This document shows positions 7,620-16,206 of a stretch of 34,982 bases of DNA, one piece after another. Each line of letters starts with the position of its first letter. The first letter of the stretch is position 1. This DNA is from an uncultured Treponema sp. Its GTDB lineage: Bacteria; Spirochaetota; Spirochaetia; Treponematales; Treponemataceae. The stretch spans positions 1-34,982 of the forward strand of contig CAKZZK010000138.1 in NCBI GenBank assembly GCA_937885235.1, in the 5' to 3' direction. The notes under the pieces are model-generated. The model saw nothing but the letters and a program-made list of their open reading frames with translations. It did no database searches and was not told the DNA's origin. The position numbers were made by a program, and so were the translations under genes.

Positions 7620-8470
7620 AAAAGTGTCTTATTGTCGTCAATTCTTTTAAAGAACGTGCGCTCCCGCTGGGAGAGGAAATCCGTTCGTTTTTAGCTGAAC
7701 GGGGCGTAAGTTCCGTGCTTTTTACCTACAATGGCGCTGATGCCGGTTCTGAAGAAGTCTCTGTGTCCTTTGAAGGCTACGACCTTGTGCTGACGCTTGG
7801 CGGGGATGGAACGGTGCTTTTTGCCTGCCGTGGCTGCGCTCCTCTGGGAATTCCCGTCTTTGCCATAAATCTGGGGGAATTCGGTTTCCTTGCGAGCATA
7901 CAGGTGGATGAATGGCAGGAGCAGCTGGAGCGCTATCTGGACGGAAGAAGCTTGGTGAGCGAGCGGAGCCTGATTGAAGCTGAGGTTTTGCGCGGGGGAA
8001 AAACGGTCTTCCTGACGAGCGGTATGAACGATATTGTGGTTTCCAGCAGTGCCTCTTCACGGCTTATCAATCTGAAAGTAGCATATAATCATGCCCTGCT
8101 TGGGCCTTTCAAGGCTAATGGGCTCATTGTGTCCACCGCGACGGGGTCTACAGCGTATGCGGCGGCGGCGGGCGGTCCAATTATGGAGCCCTCACTTGAC
8201 ACTATGCTTTTGACGCCCATCAGCTCTTTCAGCCTTTCGGCTCGCCCCCTCGTCTTTGGTTCCGGCGGTGAGATTGTCATCACTGTATTGCCTTCTCGGG
8301 TGGATGTGGGGCTGACAGCAGATGGTCAGGTCTCTTTCGGTCTGTGTGAGGGGGATGTCGTCATCGTAGGCGTGCTCAAAAGCAGGGCGCGCCTGGTAGC
8401 CGCTACGCAGGAAACATTTTACGCGGCATTGCAGAGCAAGTTAAACTGGGCGGGAGGTCCTCGTGCTTGA
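7616..8470 (+). CDS. nadK: NAD kinase
   Basis: The protein is 284 residues, the normal length. NAD kinase phosphorylates NAD to NADP in the cytoplasm. The family signature GGDGT lies at residues 62-66, NLGEFGFLA at 85-93, and a later GSTAYAAAAGGPI segment is the conserved glycine-rich region that builds the NAD pocket. The usual motif PICPHTLSNRP is here PISSFSLSARP, keeping the Pro and Arg-Pro. Start and stop overlap its neighbours on both sides (four bases with the DegT-like gene, eight with recN), so it is embedded in the operon and probably translated by coupling. Confidence 0.93.
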   Translation: MKKCLIVVNSFKERALPLGEEIRSFLAERGVSSVLFTYNGADAGSEEVSVSFEGYDLVLTLGGDGTVLFACRGCAPLGIPVFAINLGEFGFLASIQVDEWQEQLERYLDGRSLVSERSLIEAEVLRGGKTVFLTSGMNDIVVSSSASSRLINLKVAYNHALLGPFKANGLIVSTATGSTAYAAAAGGPIMEPSLDTMLLTPISSFSLSARPLVFGSGGEIVITVLPSRVDVGLTADGQVSFGLCEGDVVIVGVLKSRARLVAATQETFYAALQSKLNWAGGPRA

Positions 8471-10166
8471 AGAACTTGATGTAAAGAATTTTGCGCTCAT
8501 AGACAGCGCCCACATAGAATTTGCAAAGGGCTTTACCGTGCTGAGCGGTGAAACGGGGGCGGGTAAGTCAATCCTCATAGGCAGTCTTGCTTTCTTGCTT
8601 GGCGGTAAGGCGGGGCTGGAGCAGATACGCACGGGCTGCCATGAAGCGCAGGTCTGCGGAACCTTCCTCTTGGACTGCGCGGAGGCAAAGGACTGGCTCA
8701 GCGAGCATGGCATAGAGGACGAGGATGGACGCATCCTGCTCAGGCGGGTGGTGCGGGATACGGGAAAATCTTCCGCATGGATTGGCGGCGTGAGCGTGAC
8801 CCGCGCGGATCTCAGCTCCTTTGCCGCATTCCTTGTTGACCTGCACGGCCAGCACGAGCAGCAGTCCCTCATGCGCATACCGGAGCACCGCCGCTATCTG
8901 GACAGCTACGCGGGCATAGAGGAAGAGGTGCGGGCATTTACCACCCTGCACGGCTCTCTGGTGGAAAAACGCCGTTCTCTGGAAGATTTCGCGACTGATG
9001 AGGAATGGCGGCGGAACAGGATTGAGATGCTTGGTTTTGCGGTTGATGAAATTGATGCCGCCCGCCTGAAAGAAGGCGAGGACGAGGAGCTTGAGGCGGA
9101 GGAGAGCAGGCTCTCTTCTTTTGAAAAACTCTACAGTGATATGGAAGAGATTCGTTCGCTGTTGGATGGCGGCGGCGAAGGCGTGGGGGTGATGGCCATC
9201 CTGCGCAAGATGAACGGCATAGCTTCCCATGCGGTGGAGATGGACAAGGGGCTTGAAACTCTGCAGGGGCGCCTGCAGGCATCGTTCTATGAGCTCGATG
9301 ATATTGCGGATGAGTTTCACCGCTATGCGGATTCGCTTGTCTTTGACCCTGACAGGCTTTCCAAGGTGCAGGAGCGGCTGGAACTGATATATAAACTGAA
9401 AAAAAAGTATACTTCCGGTCCTGCGACGGGGGTTGCGGATGTACTTTCCTATGCGGAAAAGGCAAGACAGCAGCTTGAAGAGCTTTCGGGGCTTGCGAAC
9501 GACAAGTCCGCTCTGGCGGCAGAGGTCGCTTCGCTTGAAAAACAGGTTTATGCAGCTGCAAAGGCGTTGAGCGCCAAGCGCAAGGCTGCGGCAACGAAGA
9601 TGTCTTCTGCGGTGGAAGGCATACTTGCCTGTCTGGGAATGAAGGATGCTTCTTTCCGCGTGAGCATTGTGGAAAAGCCCGGCACTACCGTGAGCCAGAA
9701 CTGCGATTCCCACGGCATGGATAATATCCAGTTCCTTATCAGCGCAAATCCCGGTTCTCCGCTCCTTCCTTTGGCGCAGATTGCCTCCGGCGGTGAGCTG
9801 AGCCGCGTGATGCTTGCCCTCAAGACTATACTCTGCGGCGCAGATACTGCGGGTACACTGATTTTTGATGAAATCGACACCGGCATCGGCGGGGAGATAA
9901 CCGTGGGCATCGGCGAGCATCTGAAAAAATTGTCTAAAAAGAAGCAGGTTTTGTGCATAACGCATCTGGCGAGTATTGCTGTTTATGCCGATAATCAGGT
10001 AAAGATACAGAAAGGTGTAGCTGGCAATACAACTTCGACCAATGTATTTCCAATTAGCGGACAGGAGCGTGTTAAGGAAATTGCCCGCATGCTTTCTGGC
10101 GATGCTTCATCGGTAGAATCGCTAGGTCATGCTGCCGCGATGCTGCATAAATTCGGAGGAATGTGA
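8463..10166 (+). CDS. recN: DNA repair protein RecN
   Basis: The protein is 567 residues, within the family's normal range. RecN is an SMC-like ATPase that acts early in double-strand break repair. The Walker A motif GETGAGKS is at residues 29-36, the Q-loop-like LHGQHEQQSL follows around 138-147, long coiled-coil arms fill the centre, and the C-terminal ATPase lobe has the signature ASGGELSRVMLALK and Walker B in TLIFDEIDTGIGGE, followed by CITHLASIA. It starts at a GTG with GGAGGT upstream, inside the end of nadK. Its TGA overlaps the ATG of the next gene by one base. Confidence 0.96.
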   Translation: MLEELDVKNFALIDSAHIEFAKGFTVLSGETGAGKSILIGSLAFLLGGKAGLEQIRTGCHEAQVCGTFLLDCAEAKDWLSEHGIEDEDGRILLRRVVRDTGKSSAWIGGVSVTRADLSSFAAFLVDLHGQHEQQSLMRIPEHRRYLDSYAGIEEEVRAFTTLHGSLVEKRRSLEDFATDEEWRRNRIEMLGFAVDEIDAARLKEGEDEELEAEESRLSSFEKLYSDMEEIRSLLDGGGEGVGVMAILRKMNGIASHAVEMDKGLETLQGRLQASFYELDDIADEFHRYADSLVFDPDRLSKVQERLELIYKLKKKYTSGPATGVADVLSYAEKARQQLEELSGLANDKSALAAEVASLEKQVYAAAKALSAKRKAAATKMSSAVEGILACLGMKDASFRVSIVEKPGTTVSQNCDSHGMDNIQFLISANPGSPLLPLAQIASGGELSRVMLALKTILCGADTAGTLIFDEIDTGIGGEITVGIGEHLKKLSKKKQVLCITHLASIAVYADNQVKIQKGVAGNTTSTNVFPISGQERVKEIARMLSGDASSVESLGHAAAMLHKFGGM

Positions 10167-10966
10167 TGGCAACAGATTCAGAGACGAGGGAGGAATTTTT
10201 TAATCAGGCAAAGCCTGTCAAAGCTGTTATCAAGACTGTCCTTGACAAGGAAAAGGCAGAAGTTGCCGCATTGAAAAAGGAAAGCGGGGGAACAGAGCAT
10301 CGTAAGCTGCAGCTTGCCGGTCAGATGGTTTATCTGTCTACCCTCTATATGGCCATAAACTCGCTGTCGGTGGAAGTGCTGAACTTCAAGAACAATGATG
10401 CCCTCAACGATGCCCGAAAGACGATATACCGCGCCCTGATTTATATGGAAGACGTCGTTTCAAATATGGTTGACTGCTCTTATGCAGACCTTGAGCCGCG
10501 TCAGGAACTGATTGCCGACATTGGCATAGCGAAGCGCTTTTATTTGGTGCGCAAGTTGGGGCTTGCCATCAACCTGCTCACTGAGGCTTTTGGCGACAAT
10601 TCCAAGTGGAAGTGGACTTTTGTTGAAATTCGGGGCAGATTTATCGTTGTTGCAAAAAACCTCATCGATATGAAAAAGGCGGCCAAGGATTATTTTGACC
10701 CCAATTCTGCCGATTATGAGTCCACCGTCCTTTACATAAGGCTCCTCCGCAAGCTGCTTGACCAGAGCGCGACGGATTATCGCGACAAGTATGAGCTTGG
10801 CTCCCGCCGCAGGGATGATATGCAGATGGGAATAAATCTCCTCATTGCGGCAAGGCGTGTGGCAATGGTGCTCAGCGACAGTGATGCGTCCGAAGAGATA
10901 AAGCGCAAGGCGCTTGCATGGCGCAACAGGCTTGATGCCGACATCAAGACGGGATCCGGCAAGTAA
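10166..10966 (+). CDS. Conserved-looking helical protein of unknown function
   Basis: The protein is 266 residues. Start ATG 10166 is six bases behind GGAGG and shares one base with the recN stop codon; a GTG at 10163 is the less likely alternative. It appears almost entirely alpha-helical, soluble, with no signal peptide, no membrane segment and no cysteine-rich motif. Charged and hydrophobic residues alternate throughout (for example ELIADIGIAKRFYLVRKLG and VLYIRLLRKLLDQSATDYRD). I do not recognise the family. Its fixed place between recN and an HD-domain gene suggests a housekeeping role in the same operon, but no function can be read from the sequence. Confidence 0.8.
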   Translation: MATDSETREEFFNQAKPVKAVIKTVLDKEKAEVAALKKESGGTEHRKLQLAGQMVYLSTLYMAINSLSVEVLNFKNNDALNDARKTIYRALIYMEDVVSNMVDCSYADLEPRQELIADIGIAKRFYLVRKLGLAINLLTEAFGDNSKWKWTFVEIRGRFIVVAKNLIDMKKAAKDYFDPNSADYESTVLYIRLLRKLLDQSATDYRDKYELGSRRRDDMQMGINLLIAARRVAMVLSDSDASEEIKRKALAWRNRLDADIKTGSGK

Positions 10967-10972
10967 GCAGTA

Positions 10973-12178
10973 ATGAATAAGGACTTTGCCTTAAAGATTT
11001 TTGAAGGTTTTTCTATCGTTCGCTGGAATGATCTTGTACGTCCCTTTGACGTGGTAGAGATGGATAAGGATGCGGAAAAGATGGTGGCTGCGTACATCAT
11101 CGCCAAGTACGCGGAAAACAGCGGCATCGCGATAGACTGGGAGTGGATGATCTATGCTTCCCTCTTTGACCTTCTCCGCAAGATTTCCCTCTGCGACATC
11201 AAAAGTCCTGTGCAGCGTCTCATCAAGAGTGAATATCCCGATGAATTCGTAAAGCTCAATGAATGGGTGCTTGAGCAGTACAGGGAGCTGATGCCGGACA
11301 AGGAGCTCTTTTCTCGCTTTACCCTGTATATAGGAAACAGGAGTGGTTCCATTCCGTATGGGGCAGGGCAGGAGGAGACTTCCCGCATATTCCGCGCCGC
11401 GCACAAGTATTCCACGCTGCGGGAGCTGGATATGATAAGCATGGTGAACGAGGCTTCCCGGCTGGAACCCATACGGCGGGAGCTCAATGCCGACCTGCAG
11501 CAGTTCTTAGACCTGAGGGGCTTGCAGCTGCTGATGACGCGGCAGAAGCCTTTTGACTTCCTTATGCGCATAGAGCAGCTTCGTTTTCAGACGCGCTGGA
11601 ACCAGACGCCGCGCGTGCCGAAAACCTCCGTGCTCGGGCACTGTTTTTTTGTCGCCGTGCTGACGCTGCTCTTGGAATGGGAGTGCGGGGTAAAGATGTG
11701 CCCTCGCCGCTTTTACAACAACTTCTTCTGCGCCCTGTTCCATGATTTGCCGGAATCGGTGACGCGGGATATTATTTCCCCCGTTAAGCAGGCAACCAAG
11801 GGGCTTCCCTCCATTGTAAAGAAAATTGAGGACCAGATAGTGAACAAGGAACTGGTGCCCCTCATGGAAGATTTCTATAAAGATGAAATCCTTTATTTTA
11901 CAAACGATGAGTTCCGCAACCGTATCGTCAAAGACGGCAAGGTTTGCGCCGTGAGCTGGGAAGACTTAAACGAAAAATACAACGAGGATTGCTACAATCC
12001 GGTAGACGGGCGCATTGTCCGCCTTGCAGACCACTATTCCGCGCTGCTTGAAGCCGAGCAGTCCATCAGGCACGGCATTACGAGCAAGCATCTGGAAGAG
12101 GGCAGGAGAAATCTGCTTAAATCATATCCGCCGGGGACCTTTGTCAACGGTATTGATGCCTACGACCTTTTTCATTGA
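10973..12178 (+). CDS. HD-domain metal-dependent phosphohydrolase, YfbR/HD_3-like, with degenerate N-terminal copy
   Basis: The protein is 401 residues. The active HD domain is in the second half: H223 in LGHCFFVAVL, the H257-D258 pair in ALFHDLPE, and D353 in RLADHYSALLE, the usual H...HD...D metal ligands. The layout and ALFHDLPE motif resemble YfbR-like 5'-nucleotidases and HD_3 hydrolases, which act on nucleotides, but the substrate cannot be read here. The first half (about residues 40-90) looks like a decayed copy: SLFDLLRKISLCDIKSPVQ resembles ALFHDLPESVTRDIISPVKQ, with the metal-binding histidine missing. It is the last gene of the cheW-nadK-recN run and starts six bases after its neighbour. 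Confidence 0.82.
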   Translation: MNKDFALKIFEGFSIVRWNDLVRPFDVVEMDKDAEKMVAAYIIAKYAENSGIAIDWEWMIYASLFDLLRKISLCDIKSPVQRLIKSEYPDEFVKLNEWVLEQYRELMPDKELFSRFTLYIGNRSGSIPYGAGQEETSRIFRAAHKYSTLRELDMISMVNEASRLEPIRRELNADLQQFLDLRGLQLLMTRQKPFDFLMRIEQLRFQTRWNQTPRVPKTSVLGHCFFVAVLTLLLEWECGVKMCPRRFYNNFFCALFHDLPESVTRDIISPVKQATKGLPSIVKKIEDQIVNKELVPLMEDFYKDEILYFTNDEFRNRIVKDGKVCAVSWEDLNEKYNEDCYNPVDGRIVRLADHYSALLEAEQSIRHGITSKHLEEGRRNLLKSYPPGTFVNGIDAYDLFH

Positions 12179-12216
12179 CGAGAACGCTAAAAACACCAAT
12201 ATTGCTCTTTATATCC

Positions 12217-12245
12217 TTGTATAAATTCCCTTGATAAATTATAAT
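12217..12245 (+). promoter_or_regulatory. Promoter of the oadGAB operon
   Basis: TTGTAT (12217-12222) is followed after 17 bases by a perfect TATAAT (12240-12245). A second TATAAT lies at 12249-12254 but has no matching -35. The predicted start near 12252 gives a short leader that includes a run of nine T (12261-12269) and a GGAGG ribosome site (12280-12284). Confidence 0.65.
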
Positions 12246-12288
12246 TACTATAATCTAGGATTTTTTTTTCTCATTTCACGGAGGAAAT

Positions 12289-12549
12289 ATGACAATTTCA
12301 CAAATGCTTGGTCAAAGTGCTCTGCTGACTTTGCTGGGAATGGGTGTTGTTTTTTCTTTCCTTATTATCATGATAGGTGCAATGTACCTGCTCCATGCGG
12401 TAATACATGCCCTCAAGCTTGATAAGGAACCAGTAAAAGAAGAGCGCACGTCTCCTGCCGCTGTAGCTCCGGCTGTTTCGCCTGTGAGTGCAGATAACGG
12501 CGCCGTTGTAGCGGCGATAGCTGCTGCCCTGCATGAAAAGTTGGGCTGA
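12289..12549 (+). CDS. oadG: Oxaloacetate decarboxylase gamma subunit-like membrane protein
   Basis: The protein is 86 residues with one membrane helix (about 11-36), a short charged segment, an Ala/Pro/Val-rich linker and a small helical end (AVVAAIAAALHEKLG). This is the OadG architecture: a membrane anchor that holds the carboxyltransferase subunit against the sodium-pumping beta subunit. Primary sequence in this family is poorly conserved, so the call rests mainly on topology and on its position directly before oadA and oadB. GGAGG five bases upstream supports the ATG. oadA begins 45 bases later. Confidence 0.85.
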   Translation: MTISQMLGQSALLTLLGMGVVFSFLIIMIGAMYLLHAVIHALKLDKEPVKEERTSPAAVAPAVSPVSADNGAVVAAIAAALHEKLG

Positions 12550-12594
12550 CAGATAAGCGGTATAACAATTTTCTACTATATATAAGGGGTTTTT

Positions 12595-14682
12595 ATGGCT
12601 AAGGTTGGTATTTCCGAATTGGTATTGCGTGATGCACACCAGTCGCTTCATGCAACACGTATGACTACCGCAGATATGCTTCCTGCGTGTGGAATGATTG
12701 ATAAAATTGGCTATTGGGCTGTAGAAGGCTGGGGTGGTGCAACCTATGACAGCTGCATCCGCTTTTTGAATGAGGATCCGTGGGAGCGCCTTAGAAAGCT
12801 CCATGCGGCGCTGCCGAACAACCAGATTATGATGCTTCTCCGTGGTCAGAACCTGCTTGGCTACCGCCATTATGCTGACGATGTGGTTGACAAGTTTGTT
12901 GAAACCGCTGCGGCAAACGGCATCGGTGTGTTCCGCATTTTTGATGCCTGCAATGACCCCCGCAATCTTGAACGCGCCACCAAGGCGGCAAAAAAGACGG
13001 GCAAGCATGTGCAGATGGCAATTTCCTATGCTGTTACGCCTTTTCATACCATTGAAAAATATGCCGAGCTTGCAAAGACCTTTGCTGAATTCGGTGCGGA
13101 TTCAATCTGCATCAAGGATATGGCAGGACTTTTGAAGCCTCTGGATGCCTATGAGCTTGTAAAGGCGGTGAAGAAGTCATGCGACCTGCCGGTGGAAATA
13201 CACACGCACTCCACCACGGGACTTTCCGTTGCCGCAGAGCTTAAGGCTGTGGAAGCCGGTGCTGATATTCTGGACACTGCTATTTCTGCTATGTCTATGG
13301 GCACTTCCCACAGCCCCACGGAAACCGTTGTTGAGATGCTCAAGAATTCCCCCTATGATACGGGGCTTGACACAAAGGCTTTGCTTGAGATTGCCAAGTA
13401 CTTCCGCGAAGTACGGCTCCACTATGCTTCCCTTGAGTCAAAATTCCTTGGCGCAGATACCCGCATCCTGCTTTCCCAGGTGCCGGGCGGTATGCTTTCC
13501 AACCTTGAAAGCCAGCTCAAGCAGCAGGGCGCTTCCGACAAGATGGATGATGTGCTTAAAGAGATGGAGACCGTCCACAAGGATGCAGGCTACGTGCCGC
13601 TCGTCACCCCCACGAGCCAGATTGTGGGAACGCAGGCTGTCTTCAATGTGCTCTTTGGCAAATATGCCCGCATGACGCAGGAGTTCCGCGACCTGCTTAC
13701 AGGACGCTACGGCAAGCTGCCCGCCTCTCCGAATGCTGATTTGGTAAAGAAAGCGCTCGAGCAGAACGCGATGGACGAAGTGCTTACCTGCCGCCCTGCT
13801 GACAAGATTGCCCCTGAATGGGATAAGATGGTGGCTGAGGCAAAGGAGAACGGTGGCAATGGCTCTGTTGAGGACACGCTCACCTATGCCATGTTCCCGA
13901 AGGTTGCCCCCAAGTTCTTTAAGGAGCGTGCGAACGGTCCGGTGGACGCGGCAAAGACCTTCGGCGTGGTGGCTGCTCCTGCTGCCGCCTCTGCATCAAG
14001 TGGCGGCAAGGGCGGTTCCTACACGATCACCGTAAACGGCACTGCATACAATGTGACTTCTGGTCCTGCGGGTGACAGCATGAGCGTTACCGTGAACGGT
14101 GTGCCCTACAACGTGGCTTTCGGTGCAGCTGGTGCTGCTCCTGTGGTTGCGGCTCCCGCACCCGTTGCCGTGGGCGGCGTGGACATCAAGGCTCCTGTAG
14201 CTGGCACCATGCTCAAGCAGTGCTTTGCAAACGGTTCAAAGGTTTCAAAAGGACAGACCGTCATCATAATCGAGTCCATGAAGATGGAGCTTGAAGTGAA
14301 GGCTACTGAAGACGGTACGATCACTTATACCGTGCCCACTGGTACGCAAATTACGAGCGGGCAGGTGCTCGCCACCATTGGCGGCGTGGTGAAGGCTGTC
14401 GCTCCAGCACCTGCCGCAGCTCCTGCTTCTCCCGTGCCTGCCGCTGCCCCGGCTGCAGCTCCTTCTGGTTCTGGGACTGTGGTAAAGGCTCCTGTTGCGG
14501 GCGTGTTCCTTCGCACCGCGGTGAGTGAAGGTGCGGCTGTCAAGAAGGGCGAGAACATCGTGATTATAGAGTCCATGAAGATGGAGCTTGAAATCAAGGC
14601 GCCTGTGGACGGCACGGTGCATTTTCTTGCTTCCGCGGGGTCCCAGCTTACAAACAACCAGCCTGTGGCTGAAATCAAATAA
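12595..14682 (+). CDS. oadA: Oxaloacetate decarboxylase alpha subunit with two tandem biotinyl domains
   Basis: The protein is 695 residues, about 100 longer than the usual single-biotin enzyme. The carboxyltransferase domain (about 1-450) has RDAHQSLHATRM (D13 binds metal), CIKDMAG with K174, and EIHTHSTTG with H203 and H205. It transfers the carboxyl group of oxaloacetate to biotin, releasing pyruvate. A short repeat, TVNGTAYNV then TVNGVPYNV, follows at about 480-507. Then come two complete biotinyl domains separated by an Ala/Pro linker: about 531-597 with ESMKM and biotin lysine K563, and 629-695 with ESMKM and K662. Both copies look intact. The carboxyl-biotin is decarboxylated by OadB to drive sodium export. 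Confidence 0.95.
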   Translation: MAKVGISELVLRDAHQSLHATRMTTADMLPACGMIDKIGYWAVEGWGGATYDSCIRFLNEDPWERLRKLHAALPNNQIMMLLRGQNLLGYRHYADDVVDKFVETAAANGIGVFRIFDACNDPRNLERATKAAKKTGKHVQMAISYAVTPFHTIEKYAELAKTFAEFGADSICIKDMAGLLKPLDAYELVKAVKKSCDLPVEIHTHSTTGLSVAAELKAVEAGADILDTAISAMSMGTSHSPTETVVEMLKNSPYDTGLDTKALLEIAKYFREVRLHYASLESKFLGADTRILLSQVPGGMLSNLESQLKQQGASDKMDDVLKEMETVHKDAGYVPLVTPTSQIVGTQAVFNVLFGKYARMTQEFRDLLTGRYGKLPASPNADLVKKALEQNAMDEVLTCRPADKIAPEWDKMVAEAKENGGNGSVEDTLTYAMFPKVAPKFFKERANGPVDAAKTFGVVAAPAAASASSGGKGGSYTITVNGTAYNVTSGPAGDSMSVTVNGVPYNVAFGAAGAAPVVAAPAPVAVGGVDIKAPVAGTMLKQCFANGSKVSKGQTVIIIESMKMELEVKATEDGTITYTVPTGTQITSGQVLATIGGVVKAVAPAPAAAPASPVPAAAPAAAPSGSGTVVKAPVAGVFLRTAVSEGAAVKKGENIVIIESMKMELEIKAPVDGTVHFLASAGSQLTNNQPVAEIK

Positions 14683-14693
14683 GGACAGACGGT

Positions 14694-16130
14694 ATGCCTA
14701 GTATAACGAAGACAAAAGATACAAAGAAGATTGCCCTCATCATGCTGATGATTATGGTCATGGCATCCGTTGTGTCCTTTGGCACAAGGGCGCTGGCGCA
14801 GGATCGTGCTGCCGCTCCTCGGACAGGGCTGAATACGGTTATCAAGGGTACGGAAAACTGGCATGGCGAACATGATATTTCCATCAGTACCTTCTTGAAG
14901 AACATAGGCAAGTCAACGGGCATCTACAAGATGATTCATCAGCAGACTGCGGAGGAGCTTGCAGAAGAAGAACACGAAGCTGAAGCTGCGGAAGCGGGTG
15001 CCGCCGCTGACTTTACAGGGGGAGTCAAGGCTCCCGGCTGGCAGTATGTGCTTATGATTGCGGTGGGCTTCCTCATCGTCTATCTTGGCGCGGCAAAGGG
15101 TTTTGAGCCGCTTTTGCTCATCCCGATTGGCTTTGGCACTATTCTGGTGAACATTCCGGGAGCAGGCATGGGCAATGCACCTGACGGTATGCTGCACATC
15201 ATCTACAGTGCGGGTGTGGGAAACGAGTTCTTTCCCATGCTGATCTTCATGGGCATAGGCGCTATGACAGACTTTGGCCCGCTTATCGCTAACCCCAAGA
15301 TGGCGCTGTTGGGCGGTGCGGCGCAGCTTGGCGTCTTCTTTACGATGTTCGGCGTAGCGCTTATGAACTTTATCCCCGGTGTGGATTATACGATTATTCA
15401 GGCTGCGGCAATTTCCATCATCGGCGGTGCTGACGGTCCTACATCTATCTATGTGTCCGGCAAGCTTGCTCCAGAGATGATGGCTGTCATCGCGGTTGCC
15501 GCATACTCGTATATGGCGCTTGTGCCGATGATTCAGCCGCCGATTATGAAGGCTCTGACGACGAAGAAGGAGCGGCTCATCCACATGGAGCAGCTGCGTC
15601 CGGTGAGCAAGACTGAGCGCATCCTTTTCCCCATGCTGCTGCTCGTGCTTACCATCTTGCTTCTGCCGCCTGCAGCCCCACTTATCGGTATGCTGGCGTT
15701 TGGCAACTTTGTCAAGCAGTGCGGTGTGGTGGAACGCTTGTCTAAGACTATGGAGAATGAGCTGATGAACATCGTTTCCATCCTCCTGTCCTTGGGAGTT
15801 GGCAGCCAGATGACGCCCGAAAAGATTATCAACGGTAACTCCATCGGCATCATCGTGCTCGGCTTGCTGGCTTTCTGCGTGGCAACGATGGGCGGCCTGC
15901 TTATGGCAAAGCTTATGAATGTCTTCCTGCCTAAGGGCAAAAAGATCAATCCGCTCATCGGCTCTGCCGGTGTCTCTGCTGTACCTATGGCGGCTCGCGT
16001 TGCCAACAAGGTGGGGCTGGAGTATGATCCCTCAAATTTCCTGCTGATGAACGCTATGGGACCAAACGTCTCTGGCGTTATCGGCACCGCCATTGCGGCT
16101 GGCGTCTTCATCGCCACCTACGGGCATTGA
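14694..16130 (+). CDS. oadB: Sodium-pumping oxaloacetate decarboxylase beta subunit
   Basis: The protein is 478 residues. It is the integral membrane subunit that decarboxylates carboxyl-biotin and pumps sodium ions outward. The family core runs from about residue 118 to the end, with GIGAMTDFGPLIANP, the highly conserved IIGGADGPTSIY (its Asp, D247, corresponds to the sodium-site Asp of known OadB), and NPLIGSAGVSAVPMAARV followed by NFLLMNAMGPNVSGVIG. The N-terminus is longer than in most homologues: one helix at about 12-35 and an acidic stretch at about 84-106 (AEELAEEEHEAEAAEAG). It starts 11 bases after oadA with an AAGGA site. Confidence 0.95.
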   Translation: MPSITKTKDTKKIALIMLMIMVMASVVSFGTRALAQDRAAAPRTGLNTVIKGTENWHGEHDISISTFLKNIGKSTGIYKMIHQQTAEELAEEEHEAEAAEAGAAADFTGGVKAPGWQYVLMIAVGFLIVYLGAAKGFEPLLLIPIGFGTILVNIPGAGMGNAPDGMLHIIYSAGVGNEFFPMLIFMGIGAMTDFGPLIANPKMALLGGAAQLGVFFTMFGVALMNFIPGVDYTIIQAAAISIIGGADGPTSIYVSGKLAPEMMAVIAVAAYSYMALVPMIQPPIMKALTTKKERLIHMEQLRPVSKTERILFPMLLLVLTILLLPPAAPLIGMLAFGNFVKQCGVVERLSKTMENELMNIVSILLSLGVGSQMTPEKIINGNSIGIIVLGLLAFCVATMGGLLMAKLMNVFLPKGKKINPLIGSAGVSAVPMAARVANKVGLEYDPSNFLLMNAMGPNVSGVIGTAIAAGVFIATYGH

Positions 16131-16161
16131 TTGATTTCCTAATATAAATGTATTCAGAATA

Positions 16162-16206
16162 CTGTCAGTTTTAAGTCGCGATATTATAGAGACTTAAAAC
16201 TGACAG
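16162..16206. repeat. Perfect 16-bp inverted repeat after oadB, possible terminator
   Basis: CTGTCAGTTTTAAGTC (16162-16177) is the exact reverse complement of GACTTAAAACTGACAG (16191-16206), with a 13-base loop. A related copy, CTGTCAGTATTC (16224-16235), pairs with GAATACTGTCAG (16157-16168) with one mismatch, giving an alternative fold. It could end oadGAB transcripts, but there is no run of T after the stem, so a standard rho-independent terminator is not shown. Confidence 0.7.

Noticed and set aside
8568..9965. 465-codon open frame antisense to recN
   Set aside because: It is a shadow of recN with no family features; recN has intact Walker motifs in the sense frame.
12261..12269. T9 run in the oadG leader as a slippage or phase-variation site
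   Set aside because: It lies after the promoter and outside coding sequence, and T runs of this size are common; there is nothing to tie it to control.
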